This document shows, one piece after another, positions 55,739-64,000 of a stretch of 64,000 nucleotides of DNA (within the stretch, counting starts at the first letter, position 1; each line of letters begins with the position of its first letter). The stretch is from positions 490,446 through 554,445 of the forward strand of contig KN817530.1 in NCBI GenBank assembly GCA_000827495.1, read 5' to 3'. The notes under the pieces are model-generated. The model saw only the letters and a program-made list of their open reading frames with translations. It was not told the origin of the DNA and made no database searches. The position numbers were made by a program, and so were the translations under genes. The stretch comes from Hypholoma sublateritium FD-334 SS-4. Its lineage: Eukaryota > Basidiomycota > Agaricomycetes > Agaricales > Strophariaceae.

Positions 55739-57378
55739 ATGTCTGCGGACAGCGGCCATGAACACAAGACGCCCATGTTGCGCTGGCTCAACCCCGCCGG
55801 CCTCGCAGACGCCATCAACTCTGCGCTGCCCGCCCAGCCCCAGCGCGCACGTCTGCCGCCGGCGTTCCGTGCCGCGCACCCGCCGCCGTTCTTCGACAAC
55901 CTCACGCGCTCGACGCTGCCCACCGCGTCGCTCTCGCCGCCGCCCCCGACCCTCGCACGGCCCCCGCCCCTCGCCCTCGCCCCCGCCCACTCGTCCATCG
56001 ACACCCTCCGCCGCGTACACACCCACTCCGCCGTCGTCTCCATCCGCGAGACCGAGGCCCCCACCACCCTCGCCGCCTCCTTCTCAAAGTGGTGGTTCCA
56101 GTCCGACGCCTCCAAGGACTCGCTCGACGAGGTCAAGCAGAAATGTGCGTCCTCCCCGTCTGTTTAATCCCCGCTGACCTGTCCCAGATCTCTCGCCCTC
56201 CAACCCCGTCGTCTTCTGCCATGGCTTACTCGGCTTCGACTCAGTCACCATCGGGCCCTCCATCGCCCCCTTCGAGGTCGTCCACTGGCGCGGCATCAAG
56301 GAGGTCCTCGAGGAGAACGGCACCGAGGTCCTCATCACCCGCGTCCCCGCTACAAGCAGCCCCGTCGACCGCGCAAAGGTCCTCGAGGCACGCATATCCG
56401 AGGTGTACCCCGGCCGTGCCGTCCATCTCATCGGTGCGTGCGTCTCCCTAAAATATCCTATGCGCAGGCTGACCCCCGGCAGGCCACAGCATGGTGCGTC
56501 CCCGCTCGCCGCGGCGAAATCCCACTAATTTATTCTTAGGGCGGCCTCGACTGCCGCTACCTCACCACGCACCTCACCGCGCGCAAGTTCAAGGTGCTCT
56601 CCATCACCACCATCGCCACCCCGCACCGCGGTTCGGCCTTCGCCGACCACTTCCTCTCCACCGTCGGCCGCACGCGCATGCCGTCCGTCCTCTCGCTGCT
56701 CGACCTGCTCCCGAACGGCGGCGGCGACGGCGCCGCGTTCGAGTGCCTCACCATCGAGAGCATGCGCAAGTTCAACGAGGAGTGCCCGGACGTGCCCGGC
56801 GTGCGCTACTTTAGCTGGGGCGCGGTGTACGAGCCGGGGCTCATCGATACCTGGAAGTGCGTCCCCGCGCGCGCTTACTTGCCCACTTACACTAACCACC
56901 CCGCAGATGGCCACACTCCGTGATCCTCGAGAAAGAAGGCCCGAACGACGGCCTCGTCTCCGTCGCGTCCTCCAAGTGGGGCACGTACCTCGGCACGCTC
57001 TCGCAGGTGAACCACCTCGACCTCGTCGGCTGGGTCAACACCGCGCGCTACAAGTGGGCCGAGATGATGGGCAAGGAGATCAAGTTCCGCCCTGCGACGT
57101 TCTACTTGGGTATTGCGGACATGCTCGCGCGTGAAGTGGAGGGGCAGGGCGGTGCGGCGGGGGGCGCCCCGGAGGAGCGCATGGTCGAGAGCTTGGATGC
57201 AGCCGGGGCGGATGTGCGCCATGCGGGTAAGGGCGCGCCGCATCGCCGTGCGGATAGCACGCCGTGGGCAGCGGCCGCGCCGGTTGTATTCGACGCGGAT
57301 GCTCCGGGCACGCCGACGGTGGAGACACGGCGCGACGACGCTGAGCGCGCGAAAAAGCATGGGCGCGGTGGCGCGTAG
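55739..57378 (+). CDS. TGL2: Triacylglycerol lipase of the Tgl2 type
   Basis: Serine esterase/lipase related to yeast mitochondrial Tgl2. Five exons (55739-56144, 56188-56433, 56483-56493, 56540-56856, 56907-57378) give 483 aa. The N-terminal 135 residues are variable and Pro-rich (MSADSGHEHKTPMLRWLNP). The hydrolase fold starts SNPVVFCHGLLGFDSVTIG (oxyanion region), then FEVVHWRGIKEVLEENG, and the nucleophile elbow GHSMGGLDCRYL; the GHSM part lies in an 11-nt exon. Then ATPHRGSAFADHFL, GVRYFSWGAVYEPG, EKEGPNDGLVSVASSKWG with the likely acid residue, and LSQVNHLDLVGW with the catalytic His. The tail is longer than needed for the fold and Ala/Gly-rich (GQGGAAGGAPEE). Very high GC. A decayed copy of its end lies at 54231-54485. 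Confidence 0.92.
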
Positions 57379-57810
57379 AGGTTGGCATTGGCATGGTCTG
57401 GATTTACTCATAATACCGTTTGTATATACATAGCTACTTGGGCGCTAATGCCATTAATCGCCTTTTGGACGTCGTGCGCGGGATGGTGGTGGGTTTGCGG
57501 GTGTGGAGTTTATGTATTTCATAAGTAAGCATTCAGACGGCAGCCTCATTTACTTGGATACTTACTGTTGTATCTACTTTTTATAGTGACAGGTTTGGGG
57601 CAAGTCACTATTGCGAGCGTTAAAGTCTCTGCATCCCAGTTCTAGCTTGCCGCTCTCCGCCACATGTGTGGGCGTGTCTGGTGCCCACGGCCTTGGGAAA
57701 GTTTGAGGTCGATCAAGCCTACCTCAATGCGCCCAGACCGTTGTCGTCCTAGATTTCTGCGCGTCTCTAAAGAAATGACCAATAATTCTTGACTGATGCT
57801 CTCTTTGCTA

Positions 57811-58030
57811 CACGCGCGGGCGCGACTTTCGCCCGCGGGCTGCGGGACTTGTGCAGGTCTTAGGGCCCACCGAGGTGTTATTACTGACCCAAGTCTTCCG
57901 AGCCCCCATCCTCGCGAGCTCCAATGGCGCCCACAGTATCTTAAAAAAAGGCCAGTAAATTTCATTTATCACAACCTCTGTATGTCTCTAACAAAAATTG
58001 ATCCATCTCTAGGTTGCTACTAGGCTGTCA
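57811..58030 (+). repeat. GC-rich hairpin repeat, unit A
   Basis: Starts CACGCGCGGGCGCGA with a strong stem (CGCGGGCG, loop, CGCCCGCG), then GCGGGACTTGTGCAGGTCT, CCGAGGTGTTATT, and only the right half of the second stem (GGCGCCCAC), ending in an A-rich tail with CAGTAAA. Confidence 0.75.
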
Positions 58031-58252
58031 CACGCGCGGGCGCGATCCCCGCCCATGACCTGCGGGACTTCTGCGTGAAGGTATGGATTAGTAATAGGCC
58101 AAACCTCCCCGGCCGCGGCGGGCGCCATTGACGCCCGCAGCAGAAGGTTCACGCAGGTCCACGCGCTCTAGTCCTGTGCACAGTAAAAACGATGAGTGAA
58201 TTGTATCTGATATTCTCTGAAAAAAATTGACGCGGTGTGCTGCTCCCTGCCA
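58031..58252 (+). repeat. GC-rich hairpin repeat, unit B
   Basis: Starts CACGCGCGGGCGCGA; GCGGGACTTCTGCGTGAAGG is the diverged middle; second stem arms GCGGGCG (58118-58124) and CGCCCGC (58132-58138); A-rich tail with CAGTAAAAA. Confidence 0.75.
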
Positions 58253-58458
58253 CACGCGCGGACGCGATACACCCCCACGCCCCCCGGGACTTGTGCAGGT
58301 CTGAGGACCGAGGTGTTATTGATGGGCCAAGCCCTCCCCGCTGCGGTGGGCGCCATTGGCGCCCACGGCGGCCGCGAGCTCCAGCTCTTTCCGCAGTAAA
58401 AATAGAGAGTACATTGTATTTGTCACAACGACTCCGCAGTCATTTTAGCTTGCTCATC
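58253..58458 (+). repeat. GC-rich hairpin repeat, unit C
   Basis: Starts CACGCGCGGACGCGA; then GGGACTTGTGCAGGTCTGAG and CCGAGGTGTTATTGATGGGC. The second stem is perfect: GTGGGCGCC, loop ATT, GGCGCCCAC (58346-58366). The tail is CAGTAAAAATAGAGAGTACA. Confidence 0.8.
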
Positions 58459-58670
58459 TGCGCGGGCGCAGGATGCGCCCACAGTACTTACTATAAGGTC
58501 GCGTGGGATTTGTCCAGGTCCGCAACAGGAACAGGAAGTCCGAGGTGTCTCGAATTGGCCAATTCTGCCCCACCACGGTGGGCGCCATGTGCGCCCACAT
58601 CGTTCAAGTAAGCTATCCACGGGCTCTATATAGTTCGTTCCGTAGTAAAAATAGAGAGTACATCGTTTAC
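58459..58670 (+). repeat. GC-rich hairpin repeat, unit D
   Basis: Starts TGCGCGGGCGCA with first stem GGGCGCA / TGCGCCC; then GGGATTTGTCCAGGTCCGC and CCGAGGTGT; second stem GTGGGCGC (58578-58585), loop CATGT, GCGCCCAC (58591-58598); tail TAGTAAAAATAGAGAGTACA. Confidence 0.8.
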
Positions 58671-58909
58671 TATTAGGAGTTACTTGAGAGCTTTGTAACA
58701 AAATCTGACAAATTGCGAAGAATTTAGCATAATTTCTTCGTCTTTTGAGTTGGTTTTCAGGAAAACGGAGGCGGAGGTTGGTCGGAAGCTTACGTATATG
58801 TTTCATTGATCCGGGTGAGATTTTGATTTTATTGACGGTTATTGTCCATTAACCTCGGAGACCTACAGACCATCTCACGATGATCTGAGCCACCGACCCA
58901 AATGTTCCG

Positions 58910-60025
58910 ATGAACTCTATCCCTACTACTCCTGTCTATCCCAGTGGAAATTCCTTCGCAACGACTCTTAAACGAACGCGCTCGGTGGAAGGCGCCCCGA
59001 GGAAGTTCGATGCCTTTCGTATTCCCCTGCTGCCACAGATAAATGGCGATGTGGCTCTCCAAGTCTTCACGCATATCTCACTGCGACGTCCCGGCGCATC
59101 TCCTGCTAACTATGGCGACAATGGGCGGCTGGCTGATCTTGGTAGAAATCTGTTTGAGCTGGTTGTGACCGATATTTTGTTTCGACAGCGTCCCATGCTG
59201 CAGGCGGTTGAGATATCTGTGAGTTATTGCTACAACTTTTGTATTCCGAGCTCGGCACTAAACTTCACCAGACTCTGCGGGGACGTATACTTTCAAATAA
59301 TATAATTGAAGACTGGGTTTCAGCTTACAATCTGACGCCAAAATTGCGGTGCCATCCAGCTCTTCACGCATCTCTCAAGACTCCAAAGGTCAGTGACATG
59401 TGGAATGTTGTGGTTCTGGATGATATTCTGAATCACCATCAGGAAATGATACACCTGTTCCACGCTTATGTCGGCGGTTTGTATGTGTCTGCCGGCCACC
59501 AGGTGGTGAATGATTGGATCCATGGCCTCCTTGCTCCAGAGCTTGAACGCCAGCGCAATATACCTAATGCTAGTCCGTACACAATACCGCAAGTGGAGGC
59601 CCCGCCTTCCAAGCGAGTGAAGAACGAAGCCATGGATCCAATCATTCCCCAAAGCCAGCCTGTACATTGCAAGCCGGAGCCTGGCCTGCCACAGCCCATG
59701 CGGCAACCTCATCAATCGATGTCGATCCTGCCGAACCCTCTAGCGCCTGCACAGCCTAACCTACCATTCCTGCCATTATTTAATCAAGCTGCGATGCAGC
59801 GGCGCGTGACAGTCGAGTACATCGCGGAGTTTAGCGGCCCATCGCACGCCGGACGGTGGGCGGCGAAATGCGTAGGTAAGTGCTGTGCCAATGATGATGT
59901 GTCATAAATTTGCTAATGGGACGGCAGTGAACGGGATTTGCAAGGGCGAAGGTGGCGGAGTCAGCAAACAGGTGGCCAAAGAAGAGGCGGCACGCAAGGC
60001 TTATTATTCGATGGGATGGACATGA
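58910..60025 (+). CDS. RNase III-like domain plus dsRBD protein, catalytic residues missing
   Basis: Four exons (58910-59218, 59272-59388, 59443-59875, 59928-60025) give 318 aa. The RNase III fold is visible as LLPQINGDVALQVFTHISL, NGRLADLGRNLFELVVTDIL, SNNIIEDWVSAYNLTPKLR and EMIHLFHAYVGGLYVSAGH. The signature of active enzymes (NERLEFLGDA) is here NGRLADLGRN, so the key acidic residues are replaced. After a Pro-rich linker with a basic patch (PPSKRVKNEA), the C-terminus is a dsRNA-binding domain: RVTVEYIAEFSGPSHAGRW, KCVVNGICKGEG and KQVAKEEAARKAYYSMGW. Probably binds but does not cut dsRNA (inference); a partner role in RNA silencing or ribosome biogenesis is possible. Similar proteins occur in other basidiomycetes from general knowledge. 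Confidence 0.85.
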
Positions 60026-60145
60026 GTAGTAGGGATGTACTGTACTACAAGACGTTATCAGAGTTTTGTAATGATTCGGTGCTGACTAAGTCTGTTTCTG
60101 CGTGCAATATTTGAAAAACCAAGCTGTTCTTCCCTCCGCTCCCCC

Positions 60146-63100
60146 ATGGCTGCCCCGCCTGTCCCCGACTCCTTCTCAAGGACACAGTACTCCTCTAACA
60201 ATCCCATAGACCTCACCCTCGACGACGACGACGATGAGTCCGAGGGTCAGTACAATTCGCTAAGATATGCTAAGCGCCCCCGCATGGCAGACCCGCCGAG
60301 TCAGTCCTCGTCCTGTCTCCCGGCCATGGCAGCGATGAGCAGCACAATGTCGCCCTTTACCGCGCTACCACCCATATACAAGCCGTTTCACAACTCAGCG
60401 CCACCGCCCATGTCCCCGTCGCAGGTCGCGGAGTCGCCGTTCACCCGCTTTTCGAACTTCGTACCGCCCCAGCCTGCACAGGCTTCCTACAGGCCAGCGT
60501 TCGCCGGACCGCCACAATTCACAGCGTACCGAAATCAGCCACCGATACCCCCCTCGCCGCCAACGCGGAGCCCGCCGTATCAGATACCATCGCAGCCCTC
60601 GCAGCCGTCGTCCCAGTTATCCCAGCCTTATCCTAATGGCTTCCAGTCTCGAGATCGGCAGGTTATTGACCTCACAGGCTCGCCGTCCCCGCCGCCACAG
60701 ACACCGCAGTCGCGCACGGGCTCCCAGCCACCCCTACCGCCTGAACTGCCGCCAAAAACGCCGGTGTGCATAGGGTCGCTTACGGTCACCGCACTAGTAC
60801 TCTATCCGGTGCCTTACTTAATGCCACAAAACCCAGCCGACCCTGAATGGGCTTACGTTCGACTGCAGTACGAGCACCGCGCGGACAAGGTCACTGGGAA
60901 GGAGACTATTCATATCAAGACGCCGTCTGGCCGGGGAGAAAATGGGGAGAGCGTATCCGGAGACGTTTTTGGGGTCGTGGAACAGAAGGTTGCTGATTAT
61001 CTGGGCCCCATGCTTGGCAAGGGTTTAATTAGGCTCGACGCAAAAATCAAGAAGGGCGGAGGAAATGTGAGTTGCTGTCTTGTTCATTGTACATTGAACT
61101 CAACCTCAAGCAGCTTCCAATACTGCCGCTACAAATGCTCGTCTACACACCGAAAGGCAACATAACCGTCGTGGGCAACTATCTCAGCCAGTCCAATCTA
61201 ATTCTCAGTGATCCCGCACCGCCGTGCGATATGCACCGGTTTACACACTACCACTATTTCAATCCGCACCATGGCCTAGTTGATTCCCTAAATCGGCCAA
61301 TTATGGCAACAAACTCTTTGAACCTTGCCAGTCGTGACCACTCGCGTTGGTCAACGCCCAACTCATCTGGGAAGAGTGTTGAAGTCCAACGGAGCCAAGT
61401 AGATGAATTGTTCAAGACGTTGAAAGATGGAGATGAACTGGCGGAGACTGAACCTAGTATGTCGCATCTGTCATATTTTTATATCTTCGTCTGATCTTTT
61501 CTTGCAGCGTCGGAAGTCGCAACAAAACTTTATCCGCACCAGAAGAAAGCTCTTACGTTCTTGCTGGAACGTGAACGAGAAACGAAGGGGACCGACGGAT
61601 TTTTGTCGCTGTGGCAGAAACGGTACAATCCAATTAACCACCGAACTACCTGGTATCATATGGTGACTCAGAATGAGCTATTTGAAGCACCCGTCGAGGC
61701 CAAGGGCGCTATCTTGGCCGATGATGTAGGCAGTCCACTCTGGATTCATACGCTCCAGTTTGACGCGATTTGACAGATGGGCCTCGGGAAAACGATCACC
61801 TGTGTTTCTCTGATAGCCGCTACTCTTCCTTCCTCCCTTGCATTTGCAGAATCTCCTCTCGATAATGTTCTGCCGCCGCCTCCTCGGCAAGATGGACCAA
61901 ATGCTGCGCAGTTCGCGGGCAGCGTGTGGGGCATGCCTGATGTCAGCGAGCCTAGTCCTCCGACTTCACAAAAAGCCAAGGCCAAAGCCGAGCGACAGAT
62001 GGAAAGAGCAGAGGCTGATTATGCGAGATCATGTCGTATAAAAGCAAAGAGCCGTGCCACGCTGATTATATGCCCGTTATCCACTGTGTCTAACTGGGAA
62101 GACCAATTTCGCGAGCATTGGAAAGGCGAGGTCGCGGTCATTGGGGGGAGCGGCGGCGTCTGCGGTCTGATTTCACAGCAGACAACACCGCCGTCATTAT
62201 CCCAGGCAAGCTCGTCGTCGCAGATGTCGATGTTTGTCGAAGAAAAATTGAAGGCCGAAGACGAAAAGCCCAAACGCATCCGCGAGGGAAAATCATTGCG
62301 CGTCTACATCTACCATGGCAATGCTCGCCGACCCGACCCTTCCTTCCTCGCCGATTTTGACGCAGTGATCACCACATACGCGACCCTCGCTTCCGAATTC
62401 TCAAAGCAGAGTCGTAGCTTATTAACCGCCGACGAAGAGGAGGACGATGGCGGGGAGAGTGATCAGGGCGGCGTTGACTATGATGACAATGGAAATCAGG
62501 TCCTTCGATTGCCAAAGTCAAAGAAGGGTGCTCTGAAGCGGAAAAAGGCCATGCTTTCCACAGCGAACAATCCCGCCGAGCTTCCAAGTGCGTTGCAAAG
62601 TATTCATTGGTTCCGTGTCGTCCTGGACGAAGCACAGTTAGTTGTAATATTTTTCATATTGTCTTGGAATATTCACCGTTTTATTTCAGCTCTATCAAGG
62701 AAACAGGGACGGTGGCAAGTCGGGCTTGCTGCGATTTGATGGCAGATCGTCGGTTGTGCTTGACCGGAACACCTGTGCAGAATAAACTAGACGACGTGTT
62801 CGCCCTCATCAAATTCCTGCGCCTTGATCCCTTCGACGATAAAAACATATGGACCGAATTTATTGGTAGCCCGGTTAAGTTTGGGCAGCCGCTTGGAGTG
62901 GCGCGCCTCCAAACTATAATGAAGTCTATCACTCTTCGTCGAACGAAGGAGACCAAAACTTCAGACGGGAAGCGAATACTTGCTCTGCCACCGCGGCGCG
63001 ATGAACTGCGCTACCTCAAATTCGACGAGCAAGAACAGGAGATCTACAACCGCTTCTTCTCTGAATCACAAGCAGAGTTCAACGACTTGACAAAGAAGAA

Positions 63101-64000
63101 TGAAGTGATGAAGAACTACGTCGGCATTTTGCAAAAGATTCTTCGGCTCCGGCAAATATGCGACCATTTCGAGCTTGTAGACGGTAAGGAACCCGGGCAG
63201 GACTCGGCCGTGCCGTCTTACGACGAGATCGTCGCCGCTATTGCTAAAGATGGGTTTAATGCCACTCGCGCTGCTGCTATATTCGCTATTCTTCGGGAAT
63301 CTGCCACGACGCAATGTGTTGAATGCGGAGGTGACCTTTGTGTTTCCAACGAGCTAAACGCAGACGGCGTGGACGCCGAAGGTGCGCCTCCCAGTAACAA
63401 ACGTGGCCGGCGTGGTAAAGCGTCTTCCTCTCGAGGGCCCACGCGTGCCAGCAGTCCCAATAGCCCTCGGCCGGTGGTGACGCGCTGCCAGCATCTCTTC
63501 TGCATTCAATGCTACAGAAATTCAATCTGCCCTGGATGGCCGAACGTTGCGGCGGACGTCCGCCGCTCTTGCTCTGCGTGCCAAACTGGACTCAGCCCAA
63601 GTGACTCGTACGAAGTCAAGCCAGACATGGTTCTCGAGGGATCGGCGAAGAAGAAACCCGCGAAGCGGGAAAAGCGACAGAAAGGCGGCTCGCTGGACAA
63701 CTTCCATCCTTCCACGAAGATCAAGGCTCTCTTGGGTGATCTGATACAATTTTCGCGGATGAATGAACACTCCGTCAATTACGATCCTGAAATCCAGGTT
63801 ATCACCGATAATGGGATGTCTGATAACGGAGTTGTCAAAACAGTCGTATTGTATGTTCATTTCTTTTTGAATGAAATTGGTTTGCGGATGCTGACCATTG
63901 AATTAGTTCCCAGTGGACGACAATGCTTGACAAGTTTGTTGAAGTATTCCAGCCTTTCTTTCAAAGCTAATTCTTTTGGTAGGATTGAAGATGCGCTAGA
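60146..64000 (+). CDS. SNF2-family ATPase with RING finger, RAD5/HLTF-like (cut by right edge)
   Basis: Helicase-like chromatin/DNA-repair protein, probably a ubiquitin ligase in DNA-damage tolerance or silencing. The N-terminal ~220 residues are Pro-rich with a SUMO-interaction-like NPIDLTLDDDDDESE. A domain around residues 215-345 (VCIGSLTVTALVLYPVPYL, VEQKVADYLGPMLGKGLIR, LQMLVYTPKGNITVVGNYL) could be HIRAN-like. SNF2 core: YPHQKKALTFLLERERE, Walker A in ILADDMGLGKTITCVSL (spliced), LIICPLSTVSNWEDQF, Walker B VVLDEAHSIKE (spliced), CLTGTPVQNKLDDVF, SITLRRTKETK, LRQICDHFELV. A C3HC4 RING follows: CVECGGDLC, RCQHLFCIQCYR, SCSACQTG. The last exons reach FSQWTTMLDK and IEDAL in helicase motif V, where the window ends. 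Confidence 0.9.

Larger units (their letters stand above)
57379..58909. other. Gene-free interval holding the hairpin-repeat array
   Basis: 1.5 kb between TGL2 and the RNase III-like gene. It contains four tandem repeat units (57811-58670) and possibly a degraded partial unit around 57640-57700. The frames in it are short and unsupported. Confidence 0.65.

Noticed and set aside
57640..57965. 107-codon minus-strand frame
   Set aside because: Lies within the repeat array and its flank; coding appearance follows from GC-rich repeat sequence.
1..64000. tRNA genes, CRISPR arrays, insertion sequences, riboswitches
   Set aside because: Scanned for T-loop (GTTCGAATC-like) motifs, regular direct repeats with unique spacers and transposase frames; none was convincing. 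The only regular repeats are the hairpin units at 57.8-58.7 kb, which have no spacers.

Overview
The window is nuclear DNA of a filamentous basidiomycete, most likely an Agaricomycete. Genes are dense and split by many short introns (mostly 45-60 nt, GT-AG). Recognisable proteins are fungal and several match basidiomycete-type families (a RNase III-like/dsRBD protein, a Prm10/ThrE-type transporter, Cup1-like LYR protein). No rRNA, tRNA, CRISPR array, transposase or integrase was recognised. Gene models were built by hand-splicing. Where exon phases close exactly I give exon coordinates or a protein length.

Layout. 1-5.6 kb: mitochondrial seryl-tRNA synthetase (leftward, cut by the edge), replication factor C subunit, the Fe-S scaffold ATPase Cfd1, and a Ser-rich protein with a C-terminal RRM-like domain. 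6-11.5 kb: a bacterial-type lipase-like gene and a leftward 1,038-aa three-RRM protein. 12.9-21.9 kb: RPB6, a fructosamine-3-kinase-like protein, a small orphan gene, an NDUFA9/Coq11-like protein, the TFIIIB subunit Bdp1 and a fungal protein with a Cys4 knuckle. 22-36.8 kb: a membrane protein, SURF1/Shy1, SLA2/End4, a Pro/Ser-rich protein, a small voltage-sensor-like membrane protein and splicing factor CWC25. 37-42.7 kb: meiotic recombinase DMC1, a secreted RNase T2, and an HST3/HST4-type sirtuin. 43-48.5 kb: two leftward membrane-protein genes separated by 1.6 kb of empty sequence. 49.3-57.4 kb: exocyst SEC8, then a very GC-rich stretch with a Cup1-like LYR gene and a TGL2-type lipase that start 33 bp apart around a perfect TGACGTCA site. 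57.4-58.9 kb: a tandem array of GC-rich hairpin repeats. 58.9-64 kb: an RNase III-like/dsRBD protein and a RAD5/HLTF-like SNF2 ATPase with RING finger, cut by the right edge.

Most genes are unrelated housekeeping genes and I see no biosynthetic cluster. Several serve genome maintenance (RFC, DMC1, sirtuin, SNF2/RING), mitochondria (SerRS, NDUFA9-like, SURF1, Cup1-like, TGL2) or membrane traffic (SLA2, SEC8). The least ordinary part is 53.7-58.7 kb: broken, reoriented copies of the TGL2 and Cup1-like gene ends, and a dispersed hairpin repeat with one inverted outlying copy. Other points of interest are DMC1 (three GC-AG introns and an exon that cannot be closed), two micro-exons, a start codon split by an intron, a pore-less voltage-sensor-like protein, and a RNase III fold without its acidic residues.
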